From a virus: a stretch of 64,000 nt of DNA. Positions within the stretch are counted from its first letter, which is position 1. Every line of letters begins with the position of its first letter. The DNA is taken from positions 111,012-175,011 of IMG/VR virus record IMGVR_UViG_3300025141_016305; one strand, 5' to 3'. The notes under the pieces are model-generated. The model worked only from the letters and a program-made list of their open reading frames with translations. It did no database searches and was not told the origin of the DNA. Of this stretch, positions 1-9,610 are shown piece by piece. The position numbers and the translations under genes were made by a program.

Positions 1-2611
1 TTGATATATTGTCTGTAATTCCACTCACAATTGGAATTGGAGTGCTTGTCATTTGTCTGATTCTTGCCAAATACCCGACAGCATATGGTTTCATAAACTC
101 CGTCGGCGCATGTACCTCTCTTGACCTAGGTGTCATACCGGGGGCGCGGGGTGCCATAACTGCAGTGTCTTCATATATAATTGCATTGCTTGTGACTATT
201 TTGCTTATTATGATCACCGGGGATTTTGAAATAATTCGCTCCCGGGCGCGGTCTGTTTCGTAGTCTCCTAGTAAGCCCAAGCCTTCATTGCCCGGAATTG
301 TAAAATCAAAATGAATTGTTATTTCTGGTGCGAATAGACCTAAATCAGCCCTGGGTGTGTTTGTTGTTATGAAACTAGGATCTCTTTCATTGACAAGTGC
401 CTTGATTTGATCCACAAGCATTTGTAAATTATTTGCCTCTTGCAAGGGGTCAAATCCACTGGGGTCAAACTGAAATCGTGCCTCTTTTGCTTGTTTTGCA
501 GCTTCCCTTATATCTTCTTTGGCCACCTGCAATCTTCTGTCCAACTCTGCGATATCTATGGAAATAGAAAGGGGCGTTGTTTGAAAAGTGTTCAAAAAAT
601 CTGATGCTTTCGGATCAGAATCTGCAGCTAATTTAGACAAAGAGACAAGCGATTCGCCAATTATCTCGCTACCGTCAAATCTACCAAACGGACCTAGGTC
701 AATATCTATTCGAGACCTTTCTTGTGCTGACAATTCAGAATCTTCACGTGAAACTTTTAGGGCGGCCTCTCTAAATCTTCTGACTATTTCTCTTCTGTTT
801 GCTGCAGCGTACGCTCTATATTCTTTAAATCTTCTTTTGTTTTCTTCTGGGGATAAATCTTCGCATGCCTCATCAATCCTAGCCGCTAGAGGATCCGGGA
901 CAGTATCTGTATAAGAGGACTCTTCTGGGTCGAGTGCAGGAGCTTCTTGAGTTGATATTGAGTACCCTTCCGTTATTAGATTTAATTTATCTACATTTAT
1001 TTCAAAATAGGCACGATAAGGGTCCCCGGTACGAAACGAAGGGGTTCGATATTGAATGAATTTAATTAATGGCTCTTGAAGGTTCAAACCCTCTATTTCA
1101 TCATAAAACTGAACTTCTGATTCTACTATTTCATTTGATTTTGAAAGATTTTCCCTTGTTGTTAATACCCAATATTTAGATCTATCTTCACTTGCTATAT
1201 CGTGCGGAAGCATGTTTGAATGTTCTGGCTGTGGTATGTCCGAGCCCACTACAAAATACTCATCCAAAAACTCTATTTTATCTTTATATATGTACCAGAT
1301 ATCTGGCTTATTATAAAAATCTAACACTTTACTTAAGGCTTTGTCTTCCAAAGATTTTATTGTTTCGGGATCATAATTAAAAATATTTTCAAAAGTAAAC
1401 TCTGTGATATCGAAAAATCCAACTGTTTTACTATTCACAACAAATGGATCCGGATCTGTCAGGGGGTCTGGTTGCAAAGCTCTCTCTATGTAACCTCTTG
1501 CTTGTTCTAAATCAATCGTAGGATCTATTTCATCCTCTGCAATCATTTCCATTGTTTTTACGGCGGCATCATATAATATACTAGCCTTTGCGGAATCTTG
1601 GCCGGTGGCTTTTGGTCTTGCCTTATAAATTATAGAAGCAGCAGACATAGAAATACTTTCTTCCGTCCCGCCAGAACGAACAGCTTCGGCGCTTGGAGAA
1701 TCTTGCCCTAAGCGGCTGGCACTTTGCAGCACGGGACCCCTAGGGCGGATTGGGTCCCAATCATAAGAAGCTGGTGCCTTTTCTTTGAAAATAGCAACGT
1801 GGCCTTGGTTGTCTTTTAATGAATTCAAAACGTCTAGAGAGGCGAGCGGAAATGCAGGGGCGAATATTGCTCCTTGGCTTTCTGCAGAGTCTGGGCGTTG
1901 CGCTAAGAGGAGACTAACAAACCGGTTAAATAATTCATATGGTATTATATCTACAACTAGGCCCCCTTCCGCTGTCCCAAAACTTACTTCTTGTACTGTC
2001 CCATCCAAAACTATTGGTCTGGTTATAACATCCTCTCTATGGTAGTACCCTTCATTTGAAAGACCGGAAGCCTGAGGGAGCCATCCATGCATAACTGCAA
2101 GAGTCGCTTCTCCAAGTTGGCCATACTCTCTTTCAAACAAAGTTATAATTGAATCAATAACCTGCAAAGTTAGTGATTCTTTTCTTGCAATTTTGCTAGC
2201 ATTTGAAAGATCATTATACTCAACACCTTTTTCCAACTCGTTCAATTCAGCTATCATTCTATTGACACCAAATTTGTTAAAAAGATAACAAAGTATAAAA
2301 AACTGGTTATCTAGTTGATATTTCATTATTCGAGATTGCAGGTCTTTATTGAAGGTTGCAACATCTCTAGGCGTAGAGCCAACTCCGGAAACACAGTCAA
2401 ACCACCCATTTGGATCGTATGCTACGCCCTCATTTGCTTCTTCTTGTGGAGGTAGGTCTTGGGCTCTAACGACGGACCCTAAAGCTAATTTAACAGCGGA
2501 TATGTCACTACCGATATCGCCTATTTTTCGAGGTCCGAAAGATAAAGTTCTCTCTCCCTTGTCTGTAGTGTGCGTTACTTCTAGCTTGAATGATCTGATC
2601 GTACTAGACAT
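1..2611 (-). CDS. Large virion-like protein, 3' end outside window
   Basis: Reading back from an ATG at 2611, the minus strand stays open to base 1, giving at least 870 residues with no stop; the C-terminus lies beyond the window. The start follows a purine-rich GGAG about 11 bases upstream. The protein begins MSSTIRSFKLEVTH and is mostly acidic and helical, with many Glu/Asp/Ser stretches. I recognise no enzyme motif. It is first downstream of a baseplate-like gene and lies in the same orientation, so a baseplate or tail structural role is likely by context only. The plus-strand frames inside this region are antisense shadows. Confidence 0.75.
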   Translation of the reverse strand, partial: MSSTIRSFKLEVTHTTDKGERTLSFGPRKIGDIGSDISAVKLALGSVVRAQDLPPQEEANEGVAYDPNGWFDCVSGVGSTPRDVATFNKDLQSRIMKYQLDNQFFILCYLFNKFGVNRMIAELNELEKGVEYNDLSNASKIARKESLTLQVIDSIITLFEREYGQLGEATLAVMHGWLPQASGLSNEGYYHREDVITRPIVLDGTVQEVSFGTAEGGLVVDIIPYELFNRFVSLLLAQRPDSAESQGAIFAPAFPLASLDVLNSLKDNQGHVAIFKEKAPASYDWDPIRPRGPVLQSASRLGQDSPSAEAVRSGGTEESISMSAASIIYKARPKATGQDSAKASILYDAAVKTMEMIAEDEIDPTIDLEQARGYIERALQPDPLTDPDPFVVNSKTVGFFDITEFTFENIFNYDPETIKSLEDKALSKVLDFYNKPDIWYIYKDKIEFLDEYFVVGSDIPQPEHSNMLPHDIASEDRSKYWVLTTRENLSKSNEIVESEVQFYDEIEGLNLQEPLIKFIQYRTPSFRTGDPYRAYFEINVDKLNLITEGYSISTQEAPALDPEESSYTDTVPDPLAARIDEACEDLSPEENKRRFKEYRAYAAANRREIVRRFREAALKVSREDSELSAQERSRIDIDLGPFGRFDGSEIIGESLVSLSKLAADSDPKASDFLNTFQTTPLSISIDIAELDRRLQVAKEDIREAAKQAKEARFQFDPSGFDPLQEANNLQMLVDQIKALVNERDPSFITTNTPRADLGLFAPEITIHFDFTIPGNEGLGLLGDYETDRARERIISKSPVIIISKIVTSNAIIYEDTAVMAPRAPGMTPRSREVHAPTEFMKPYAVGYLARIRQMTSTPIPIVSGITDNIS

Positions 2612-2626
2612 ATTTTATATTCTCCG

Positions 2627-4021
2627 TTAATTAACAGTGTTATATTTGCTGTTAATGTATTCCTCTGATTCGTGATCTAAAAATCTTATTTTAAATTGGG
2701 CTAAGTTCAACTTGTTAAATGTACATTGCAAGTCCCCTGTTGTCAAGAGTGCAAGATCAGTTGAAATTCCCTTTGCCGCATTCATAAGATTCCACAGGGC
2801 TGGGCCTGTTGCTGTCTCATGATGGTGCATCGCTAACGTTCGGTTAAATTCGGTCTGAAATGTTATGACATTGTTGATTATTCTTGTTGTCTCTTCAACT
2901 AATTTCACAATTTGCTCAAGTGCCATTTCCAAATTAGACCCAAGAACCATTGGTTGTTGAGGCAGGTCCTGGTCGGGGTGAGTTACTTTTTTCCCATTAT
3001 TAGCAACCAGATGAATACCAACATCTGATGCATTGATTTGGTTGCCTTGCGAATTCACGGTCTCATGATTTCCTCTGGTTATAAATTTAATATTTTGCCT
3101 TGCATGCATCCTTACTCTATCTGCTTTGAGCATAATGGCAGAAGCTGGTGCACCAGGATTATCAATTTTTGTATTTCTATAGGAAAGGAGCCCAAAGTCA
3201 TCATATGCGACCATCTCTTTCTTTAGCGGTTTTGAGATTTTAAAATATTCATCAACATCTGTCATTTGACTTATATATATGCGGGCTGCGTCCATCATCA
3301 TCCCGGGGTGAATTCCATCACTTAAACGCTTCCCTTGCAAGGAATTGGATCTAACAGTATTATATAAAGGACCAAGAACAATTGGCTTTCCAGTTCCAAA
3401 ATCAGCTACTGGGAAAGGTGACATTCTACCTGCCACAATATCAATTGCACCAGCGGCCATATGGTCAGAATATCCAGATTTTTCGCTGCGGCTAAGAGAA
3501 TCAGGTGACCAGTTTTCTGTTCTATCCGCCGGGTTCCTATCTCTACCTAAGCAGATCAAAGTATTATTCGCTCCTTGAAGTACAGTATCCGTTTCCCTAT
3601 TAAAAAACTCCGGTATTACATGACTTTCGTCAAGTGGCCTATTTCCACTACCATCTGCGGGGGTGTCCGAGGGTCCAGCTAAAAACGAAAAAGCAGAATC
3701 CAAAGGCTTAAAAGAAAAATGGTTTCTCGGTATGCCTTTTGTTTGTACCTTTTTTGTACTATTTTCTGGTGTCCTCTCTTGTGGGCCGGATCCAGGGGAA
3801 GATGCTGGCGGCTCGTCAGGTGGTGGGCTTTCTCCTCGCAATTTCGCGCCATGAGCCATGGCCCGATCAAAATCTTCTCTCCTGGCTTGGGCCGCGGTCT
3901 CTCTACGCTCAGCGCTTCGCCGCGCAGATTGTTCGAGGCGCAAATCTTCCATAGCATCAGCCTCTGCCTGTGCGGCTCTAGACTTAAAATCGTTACCGTT
4001 ATTGTTGTCGTTATCTGCCAT
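2627..4021 (-). CDS. Putative baseplate/tail-spike protein
   Basis: 464 residues. Residues 1-110 are charged, Arg/Glu-rich and then Pro/Ser/Gly-rich, with a likely flexible linker. The rest is a globular part with phrases typical of phage baseplate or central-spike proteins, such as RVRMHARQNIKFITRG near residues 300-315 and a C-terminal helical part containing HHHE. No catalytic motif is evident. It lies between the large virion-like gene and a second baseplate-like gene, all on the minus strand. Structural role is inferred from style and neighbours; I cannot name a specific T4 counterpart. Confidence 0.6.
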   Translation of the reverse strand: MADNDNNNGNDFKSRAAQAEADAMEDLRLEQSARRSAERRETAAQARREDFDRAMAHGAKLRGESPPPDEPPASSPGSGPQERTPENSTKKVQTKGIPRNHFSFKPLDSAFSFLAGPSDTPADGSGNRPLDESHVIPEFFNRETDTVLQGANNTLICLGRDRNPADRTENWSPDSLSRSEKSGYSDHMAAGAIDIVAGRMSPFPVADFGTGKPIVLGPLYNTVRSNSLQGKRLSDGIHPGMMMDAARIYISQMTDVDEYFKISKPLKKEMVAYDDFGLLSYRNTKIDNPGAPASAIMLKADRVRMHARQNIKFITRGNHETVNSQGNQINASDVGIHLVANNGKKVTHPDQDLPQQPMVLGSNLEMALEQIVKLVEETTRIINNVITFQTEFNRTLAMHHHETATGPALWNLMNAAKGISTDLALLTTGDLQCTFNKLNLAQFKIRFLDHESEEYINSKYNTVN

Positions 4022-4033
4022 TTTCTTTCTCTT

Positions 4034-4714
4034 TTATCTGATCGATTTTAAGATGCCAATACTAAAATTGTGTTTATTGGGAAATTCAACTGCAGCCATC
4101 GCGCCGTTGCGAAGTCCATCAGCTTTATTAACGGAATAGAATCTAGGAAACCTATCCAATCTTTTAATTTGTTTTGGTACAGTTTTATACCACTCTGGAG
4201 GCACAACTGCACCGGTGGCGTCTTTCTCGACGTACTCATCAGCGTCCATCTCAATACCTTCAAGAGTAAACAAGCCGGAATCGGCCACACTACTAAATGG
4301 TTTGTCTGGATTAAGAATCGACGCGTCCGAGGGATCCATCAAAGTCATTTCTGAAATAAATCTATCAATTAATTTCATTTCTGGCAACGGCAAGCATCCT
4401 GAAATTTCTGGTATATACACTATTGCCTCTACTATGTTTGCATCTTTTGCATCTTCTGGTGTTTTGCTGCCCATCACCAAAGACAAGAATGTATTATCAT
4501 GTTTTTCCCAAAAAGTTTTATAATCCATATAAGACCAGTGCATGATTATGCCGTTGTAAGTTTGAGATGGCTTGTCTAGGCCCTTGGTATTAGGGTGCCT
4601 AGGCTCTAACCCTTCTAAGGCATATCTCATAGGGTTGTATCTAAGATTCATCTGATCAGATGGTTGTCTTTTTTTGTCTCTTTCTTCTACTGGGCCTGAA
4701 CCGTAACCTGACAT
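4034..4714 (-). CDS. Putative baseplate-associated protein
   Basis: 226 residues, soluble, with no signal peptide or membrane segment. It starts MSGYGSGPVEER and has a disordered, charged first 35 residues, followed by a compact domain rich in aromatic residues (HWSYMDYKTFWE around residue 58). It is 2 bases from the stop of the upstream 99-residue gene and 13 bases from the next gene, so it belongs to the same transcript as the putative baseplate genes. Function is inferred from position only. Confidence 0.55.
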   Translation of the reverse strand: MSGYGSGPVEERDKKRQPSDQMNLRYNPMRYALEGLEPRHPNTKGLDKPSQTYNGIIMHWSYMDYKTFWEKHDNTFLSLVMGSKTPEDAKDANIVEAIVYIPEISGCLPLPEMKLIDRFISEMTLMDPSDASILNPDKPFSSVADSGLFTLEGIEMDADEYVEKDATGAVVPPEWYKTVPKQIKRLDRFPRFYSVNKADGLRNGAMAAVEFPNKHNFSIGILKSIR

Positions 4715-4715
4715 C

Positions 4716-5015
4716 TTACTCCTCCTCTTGATCCTGATTTATTAAATCAAAAAGTTCTTGCTTATCTTCTTCCGATATTCCTTCTTTGTTGTTTTCCTTC
4801 TTTTGCATTAAACCTGCCAACTTTACTAGTTGTTCATTTGATCTTTGTAGGGTTTCTAAGTATTTTGCAGCGATTAATCCAACTTCTTTATGTCTATCAT
4901 CAGATATCTGCATGTATTTTAAAAGATTCATAAGCAGGCTTTTTGTGGCTGCTCGATCATCAACTATGTTTTTCGTTGCATCTTCAATGAAGTCTATAAC
5001 TGTCTTTTTTGCCAT
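4716..5015 (-). CDS. Small helical phage protein
   Basis: 99 residues, almost wholly helical by composition, with a basic N-terminal half and a very acidic C-terminus (DLINQDQEEE). Small proteins of this kind commonly sit next to the late sigma factor gene in T4-like marine phages. There is no Shine-Dalgarno sequence. Instead the ATG is preceded by CTAATTAAAAT, the same sequence found in front of the fibre-like gene at 38638. Function unknown. Confidence 0.55.
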   Translation of the reverse strand: MAKKTVIDFIEDATKNIVDDRAATKSLLMNLLKYMQISDDRHKEVGLIAAKYLETLQRSNEQLVKLAGLMQKKENNKEGISEEDKQELFDLINQDQEEE

Positions 5016-5019
5016 ATTT

Positions 5020-5026
5020 TAATTAG
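5020..5026 (-). promoter_or_regulatory. Candidate late-promoter-like box CTAATTA
   Basis: On the minus strand CTAATTAAAATATG places this box 4 bases before the ATG at 5015. The identical string CTAATTAAAATATGGC precedes the gene starting at 38638, and CTATTTA variants precede other genes from 45265 to 63705. A -10-like element this close to the start, without an SD, would give a leaderless transcript. Inferred from recurrence only. Confidence 0.35.
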
Positions 5027-5043
5027 GTATGTGCTAAATTTTA

Positions 5044-5739
5044 CTATTCTTTATCCCACTTTGTTTTAAACAATCTATACTTTTCTCTTAATTTATTTAG
5101 ATTATTTACAACTTGTTTTGTATTAAGGCCTGTTAATTCTCTCAAGTACAAATAAACCGCCTTCTTGTTGAATATTTCAATGTCCTCTATATTGTGCAGG
5201 AGAACTTTTACAGCCTCAAGAACAGATTTTTCGTTTGGTTTTAAATTGCCGTTGTCCCACTTGTCAACTTGGCTTAGCAAACTGTTCCAAAATTCTATCT
5301 CTGTGCGTCTTTCTATATATGAATCAACTTCTGTGTCGGAGGTTCCATTTAGGACATCGGCTCCTCCATTTTCTACAAGGTTCTCATACGAAACCTCTCT
5401 TTTAATTTTTTTAGAATTCTTTTTTACTTTGTGAATAAACCAATTTTTTGTAACAACAGAGAAATAAGAAAAAGCTTTTGACCCCTTGTTTGGGTCATAT
5501 TTTTCTAATATCGTAGTTAGCCAAACTTTACAATCTTCCCTTAAAGAATCAATATTTGGAAGTGTATTGAACTTATAAGTAAAAATGATTTTATTAACCA
5601 TCTCATCAAAAGCAGGCTGGATTAGAGATCCATATAGTTTTTCTCTTTCCTTTTTGCAATTAGTTGATGCATAGCTTACTATTGCATCTTCATGTAATTT
5701 TGTAAAATAATCATTTTTCTTACTTTTCCTTCTTCTCAT
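5044..5739 (-). CDS. gp55-like late-transcription sigma factor
   Basis: 231 residues. Residues about 60-115 match region 2 of phage late sigma factors: LREDCKVWLTTILEKYDPNKGSKAF, then a YFSVVTKNWFIHKVKK segment, with the Asp-Pro-x-x-Gly and aromatic-rich core-binding and -10-recognition helix. A Lys-rich patch follows, and a C-terminal HTH-like tail ends at KTKWDKE. In T4, gp55 directs host RNA polymerase to TATAAATA late promoters together with the sliding clamp. The same role is inferred here, and TATAAATA and CTAWWTA boxes occur elsewhere in the window. It lies 1 base downstream of a small membrane-protein gene. Confidence 0.75.
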   Translation of the reverse strand: MRRRKSKKNDYFTKLHEDAIVSYASTNCKKEREKLYGSLIQPAFDEMVNKIIFTYKFNTLPNIDSLREDCKVWLTTILEKYDPNKGSKAFSYFSVVTKNWFIHKVKKNSKKIKREVSYENLVENGGADVLNGTSDTEVDSYIERRTEIEFWNSLLSQVDKWDNGNLKPNEKSVLEAVKVLLHNIEDIEIFNKKAVYLYLRELTGLNTKQVVNNLNKLREKYRLFKTKWDKE

Positions 5740-6036
5740 TTAGTCTTCACCTAATCCAATTTCTTTTGTTTCTTTTGACTCGTTCAATACCAAGTCCAGT
5801 CCACCTAGTATTGCTACTAACTCTCTACTATGCTCTAAAAGGTTGTGTAATGTGGTGTCACCATAAAACATTTCAAGTTCATGAATGCTATTAATATGAC
5901 TAGAAAAATCTGTGATCATCTCTGACAATGACTCCATATCTTGATTAGCTGTTGCTATAATTTGCAATAACCATCTTACATATAGCATTAAAACTAAAAC
6001 TATCAATAAACTCACTATAAACAACCAAAACCACAT
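5740..6036 (-). CDS. Small membrane-anchored phage protein
   Basis: 98 residues. Residues 1-28 form one strongly hydrophobic transmembrane segment (MWFWLFIVSLLIVLVLMLY), followed by a soluble helical domain and an acidic tail. The N-terminal position with no cleavage site suggests a type II or signal-anchor topology. It overlaps the FmdB gene by one base and abuts the sigma factor gene, so all are co-translated. Similar small membrane proteins accompany sigma and FmdB genes in T4-like marine phages; the function is unknown. Confidence 0.6.
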   Translation of the reverse strand: MWFWLFIVSLLIVLVLMLYVRWLLQIIATANQDMESLSEMITDFSSHINSIHELEMFYGDTTLHNLLEHSRELVAILGGLDLVLNESKETKEIGLGED

Positions 6037-6284
6037 TACAATTCCTTATTTTTTAATTTTTGTTTTTCACTCTTCATTTCTTGCTTGGTTCTTTTGATAT
6101 AATCATCTACAACCTGGCCAGTCTTTGAAGAATTAAAATTTGAAGTCTTTATGTCTAAAATTGCAGGGACCTTGTAAATATTTTCTCCTCCGCACAAAAT
6201 GCACGCATTTTGCCCATCAAACATACTATGTTTCACTTCAAACGTTTCAAGACAATCCTTGCATTTATAAACATAGACCGGCAC
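6036..6284 (-). CDS. FmdB-type zinc ribbon protein
   Basis: 82 residues. It starts MPVYVYKCKDC and carries two CxxC knuckles (residues 8-11 and about 29-32, CILCGG), the hallmark of the FmdB/CxxC_CxxC_SSSS regulatory zinc ribbon. The C-terminal 35 residues are basic and disordered. Family members are proposed regulators and occur in many T4-like phages; the target is not known. Start and stop overlap both neighbours by one base, so it is translationally coupled. Confidence 0.75.
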   Translation of the reverse strand: MPVYVYKCKDCLETFEVKHSMFDGQNACILCGGENIYKVPAILDIKTSNFNSSKTGQVVDDYIKRTKQEMKSEKQKLKNKEL

Positions 6285-6505
6285 TAATCAGAGCCCACAG
6301 TAGTGTTGGTCTCTTCTAGGCGATGCAAACTATTTTCGTTTTCGACCTTAAAATTTGGAGGATTAGTAACAACAAGTTCGCTCTGACTTGGGTCACTTAC
6401 CACAAAATTAAATGATCTTAATACCGGTACAATATCTGTTTGTTCTAGTAAAGATTTTTGTAGGGCCATCATGATGGCTCCCATTGCTTGGTCTGATAAT
6501 TTCAT
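6284..6505 (-). CDS. Small phage protein, unknown function
   Basis: 73 residues, soluble, beginning MKLSDQAMGAIMMALQKSLLEQTDI. The first 25 residues are predicted helical and the rest extended, with a polar tail. It is similar in size and placement to short conserved proteins of T4-like marine phages but has no recognisable motif. It lies one base downstream of the sugar locus end and overlaps the FmdB gene, so it is the junction between the glycan locus and the phage core genes. Confidence 0.5.
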   Translation of the reverse strand: MKLSDQAMGAIMMALQKSLLEQTDIVPVLRSFNFVVSDPSQSELVVTNPPNFKVENENSLHRLEETNTTVGSD

Positions 6506-6506
6506 A

Positions 6507-7478
6507 TTACATATTCTCCTTTATCTTTTTGAAATCACTCTCATACATAATTTTGGCTAATTTCTTAAATGTTACTTTTGGCTGCCAACCCAATACTCTT
6601 TTTGCCTTTGAACTATCGCCCAACAAAAGCGGTACTTCATGTGGTCTAAATAATCTTTCATCTATTTTAACATGCTTATCTACATCTAGGCCTGCTATAG
6701 TAAAAACTTCTTCCAAAAATTCTTTAACAGTATGTGTTTCCCCAGTTGAAATAACATAATCATCAGGGTATTTTTGTTGCAACATAAGCCACATTGCTTC
6801 AACATAGTCGCCGGCGAAACCCCAGTCACGTTTTGCTTCTAGGTTGCCCAAATATAAAGTATCCTGTAGGCCTAACTTGATCCTGGCTGCAGCAAGTGTT
6901 ATCTTTCTAGTCACAAATGTTTCCCCTCGTTTAGGAGATTCGTGATTAAACAAGATACCAGAAGAAGCATGCATTCCGTACCCGGTCCTATAATTATTCA
7001 CTAAATTATGAGCAAACAATTTTGCACATGCATATGGAGATGCCGGCTGGAACGCTGTCTTTTCTGATTGTGGCACTTCTGGATTATCTCCAAACATCTC
7101 AGACGATGAGGCTTGATAGAATTTGCAATTCGGCCGGAGTTCTCTTAGTGCATTTAAAATTTTTAATGTGCCCATCGCGATGCCGTCGACCGTATTTTCA
7201 GGTATATCGAAAGATACTCTAACGTGAGATTGTGCCGCAAGATTGTAGAATTCATCTGGCTTGTATTTATTGATTAATTTCCACACAGACCCTGCATCAT
7301 TTAGATCAAAAAACTCCATATGAAACCTGGGGTGACCGAAGACATGATCTACTCTTCCAGTGTTGAAAGAGGAGCTTCTTCTTTTGAGACCTATAACTCT
7401 ATATTTTTTATTCAATAAAAATTCGGCCAGATAGGCGCCGTCTTGGCCTGTGATTCCTGTGATCAATGCTGTTTTCAT
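6507..7478 (-). CDS. gmd: GDP-mannose 4,6-dehydratase
   Basis: 323 residues, an extended short-chain dehydrogenase that converts GDP-mannose to GDP-4-keto-6-deoxymannose, the precursor of GDP-fucose, rhamnose and perosamine. Visible are the NADP-binding TGITGQDG at residues 7-14, the [13 protein letters not shown] segment diagnostic of Gmd, SSSEMFG, and the YxxxK pair in SPYACAKLF. It is slightly short for the family (usually 340-370). A good SD (AAGGA) lies upstream. It is the last gene of the glycan locus. The only GDP-fucose synthase sequence in the window is a 57-residue remnant at 35404-35577. Confidence 0.93.
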   Translation of the reverse strand: MKTALITGITGQDGAYLAEFLLNKKYRVIGLKRRSSSFNTGRVDHVFGHPRFHMEFFDLNDAGSVWKLINKYKPDEFYNLAAQSHVRVSFDIPENTVDGIAMGTLKILNALRELRPNCKFYQASSSEMFGDNPEVPQSEKTAFQPASPYACAKLFAHNLVNNYRTGYGMHASSGILFNHESPKRGETFVTRKITLAAARIKLGLQDTLYLGNLEAKRDWGFAGDYVEAMWLMLQQKYPDDYVISTGETHTVKEFLEEVFTIAGLDVDKHVKIDERLFRPHEVPLLLGDSSKAKRVLGWQPKVTFKKLAKIMYESDFKKIKENM

Positions 7479-7480
7479 CT

Positions 7481-8482
7481 TTATTCCTTATTTAGTTCTT
7501 CATTTAAAATATCTACAATTTTATCTGCGGAATTGCCGTCACCATATGGACATGGTAAATCTATAGACCAATCTGATTTTACCTTTTCAAAGGCCCTCTT
7601 TAGTTCCTTGGGCTTGGCGCACATAAACGCAAAACTACCTATACCCTCTAACCTCTCTGTCTGTTCTCTACAAACAATGCATTTTTTTTTCAGAAACGAT
7701 GTTTCTTCTTGTAATCCGCCTGAGTCTGTTATGACAAACCTTGTTGTTGCCAAAATAGATATAAATTCACTATACTCCATTGGCTCGATAATATTAACGT
7801 CTGATAGTAGATGTTTATGTTTTTGTACATTTGGATTAGGGTGTAAGGGTATTATAAAATCTAAATGCTTGTTATTTTTTGCAATATTGTTTATTTCTTT
7901 AAACCACATGTGCATTTGTTGATGGTTTTCTCTTCTATGCATAGTTACTACAACTTTATTAGAATAAGTTGGAACTAGATCTTTCAAATTATCTAAAACT
8001 GTATTGCCTACTACTTCAATTCTTCCCTGCGTGGATTCATCGAGAAGAAATTTTTTCGATGTCTCAGTTGGGCACAGGTGTAAATCAGCAATTCTAGAAA
8101 TAGCCTGCCTATTAAACTCTTCTGGATATGGTTGTAATTTATTATAAGTTCTTAGACCTGCTTCGAGATGTACAACTTTTATCTTTCTGTGAAATGCAGC
8201 CAAGGCCACCGCAAAGGCCGAGGTAGTGTCTCCTTGTACTAGTACCGCCTTTACGCCTTTGAACACTTCGTCTTGGTTCATTATGGAAGACACAATTGAA
8301 TCAAGTCTATTTTTTCCATGAACAATAGATAATCTAATTATATCCCCTTCCTCTGCTATAATCTTTCGTAGCAAATCTTCATGTTGCCCTGTAAACAACA
8401 ATTTATAAGGCAGATTAATCTTGGCCAATATTGGTTTAATTTTTATAAACTCGGGCCTAGTCCCAAAAGATACTAATATCAC
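7481..8482 (-). CDS. UDP-GlcNAc 2-epimerase family enzyme
   Basis: 333 residues from a GTG at 8482. An ATG at 8545 also exists, but it would overlap the upstream gene by 62 bases and add a non-conserved hydrophobic extension, so I chose the GTG, one base after the preceding stop. Family signatures are [11 protein letters not shown] at the N-terminus, [27 protein letters not shown] and DSGGLQEE. WecB-type enzymes make UDP-ManNAc; NeuC-type enzymes release free ManNAc for sialic acid. The placement with NeuB- and NeuA-like genes favours a NeuC-like role, but sequence alone does not separate them. Confidence 0.88.
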   Translation of the reverse strand: MILVSFGTRPEFIKIKPILAKINLPYKLLFTGQHEDLLRKIIAEEGDIIRLSIVHGKNRLDSIVSSIMNQDEVFKGVKAVLVQGDTTSAFAVALAAFHRKIKVVHLEAGLRTYNKLQPYPEEFNRQAISRIADLHLCPTETSKKFLLDESTQGRIEVVGNTVLDNLKDLVPTYSNKVVVTMHRRENHQQMHMWFKEINNIAKNNKHLDFIIPLHPNPNVQKHKHLLSDVNIIEPMEYSEFISILATTRFVITDSGGLQEETSFLKKKCIVCREQTERLEGIGSFAFMCAKPKELKRAFEKVKSDWSIDLPCPYGDGNSADKIVDILNEELNKE

Positions 8483-8483
8483 T

Positions 8484-8789
8484 TTATAACTCTTCTTCAA
8501 AAAAAGTATCAGAAGTAATTGCCTTATCACATATGAATAAATCATAGATCGGCTTCTTTAAAATTAGGTCATGATACTTAACACCCCACTTTTTAAATTG
8601 TTTTTGTGTTGTTTCTGTCCAGTCTATACCTGAACCAGTGCCGCGGGCGGTCCAATAAATAATCTGATTACCTTGGTCAAAAAGTTCGTTTATTTTTGAT
8701 ATGCGATTCTTCAGCGGTGTAGCTTTTGAATAATCTCTATTCGGCGGTGAGGAACAAATTGTCTCATCTATATCAACATAAATTATCAT
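8484..8789 (-). CDS. HAD-family sugar-phosphate phosphatase
   Basis: 101 residues, a minimal HAD fold without cap. DIDETIC at residues 6-12 supplies the DxDxT nucleophile loop, YWTARGT is motif II, and a downstream Asp in DLFICDKA is the probable motif IV. Such short phosphatases accompany capsule or LPS sugar clusters. Here it sits between the 2-epimerase and the NeuB-like synthase (one-base overlap), the place for a KdsC- or Neu9P-phosphatase-like step. A paralogue at 39980-40336 lies in the second metabolic cassette. Substrate is inferred. Confidence 0.8.
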   Translation of the reverse strand: MIIYVDIDETICSSPPNRDYSKATPLKNRISKINELFDQGNQIIYWTARGTGSGIDWTETTQKQFKKWGVKYHDLILKKPIYDLFICDKAITSDTFFEEEL

Positions 8790-9610
8790 TATTTTCCTCT
8801 TAGGCTTTCTCTTTTGGAAAGCTCTGAACCCAATACTTGTCTTGGGCCGGGATTTCCAAAAGATTTTTCAATATCTCTGATTCCTTTTACAAGCTTCATT
8901 AAGCCAATTGGTTCTACTGACGCCATCTGATCGCTGCCCCACATTGTTCTGTCTAAAGTTATGTGTCGTTCGACCCATGTGCAGCCCATGGCGACTGCTG
9001 CAAATGTGGTAACTAAACCATATTCATGGCCGCTATAGCCTATATCTTTATTGACGTTTTTACTGGAAAGGTGATGAATATAGTTCAGGTTTAATTCTTC
9101 TATTTTTGAAGGGTAGGAAGAGTTTGTATGCATTATAACATCCGGATCGCAAACATCTACGCACAATGAAATTTCCTCCTCCGTACTCATTCCTGTGGAA
9201 ATTATCAAATTATCACAATTTTGTCTTGCGTATAAACAAAGTTCAAGATCGGTTATAAGTGCAGATGGGATTTTCATTATAGAAGTATATTGTTTCATGA
9301 AATCAACTGATGGCTTATCCCATACAGATGCGAATAATTTTACTTTCTTAGTTTCTGCATATTTATACAAATCATCATATTGTTCTTTTTCAAATTCGAT
9401 CCTATTTTTATAATCAATATATTTCATCTCGCCCCAGGGTGTAGAGCGCATTTTATCTTTCTGATGTTCTGGGACGCAAAGTTCTGGTGTTCTTTTTTGA
9501 AACTTTGCATAATCACATCCGGAAACTTCGGCCAAATCAATTAGCTTTTTTGCCAATTCAATATCGCCATTGTGGTTTATTCCAATTTCTGCTATTATTT
9601 TAACTGCCAT
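8789..9610 (-). CDS. NeuB-family sialic acid synthase
   Basis: 273 residues. NeuB enzymes condense phosphoenolpyruvate with ManNAc or a related sugar to give a nonulosonic acid. Diagnostic phrases are IAEIGINHNGD (residues 5-15), DYAKFQKR, IISTGMST, GYSGHEYG and WVERHITLDR followed by GSDQMASVEP. The usual C-terminal SAF (antifreeze-like) domain is absent: family members with it are about 345 residues. The TIM barrel alone is therefore present, as in some viral and metagenomic members. It overlaps the NeuA-like gene by 11 bases. Confidence 0.88.
   Translation of the reverse strand: MAVKIIAEIGINHNGDIELAKKLIDLAEVSGCDYAKFQKRTPELCVPEHQKDKMRSTPWGEMKYIDYKNRIEFEKEQYDDLYKYAETKKVKLFASVWDKPSVDFMKQYTSIMKIPSALITDLELCLYARQNCDNLIISTGMSTEEEISLCVDVCDPDVIMHTNSSYPSKIEELNLNYIHHLSSKNVNKDIGYSGHEYGLVTTFAAVAMGCTWVERHITLDRTMWGSDQMASVEPIGLMKLVKGIRDIEKSFGNPGPRQVLGSELSKRESLRGK

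Noticed and set aside
588-914. Plus-strand open frames within the first 2.6 kb
   Set aside because: They are antisense to an unbroken minus-strand frame of at least 870 codons, have no SD and no protein-like composition.
3679-4051. Overlapping open frames on both strands
   Set aside because: They are all inside the 464-residue minus-strand gene and have no RBS or recognisable protein features.
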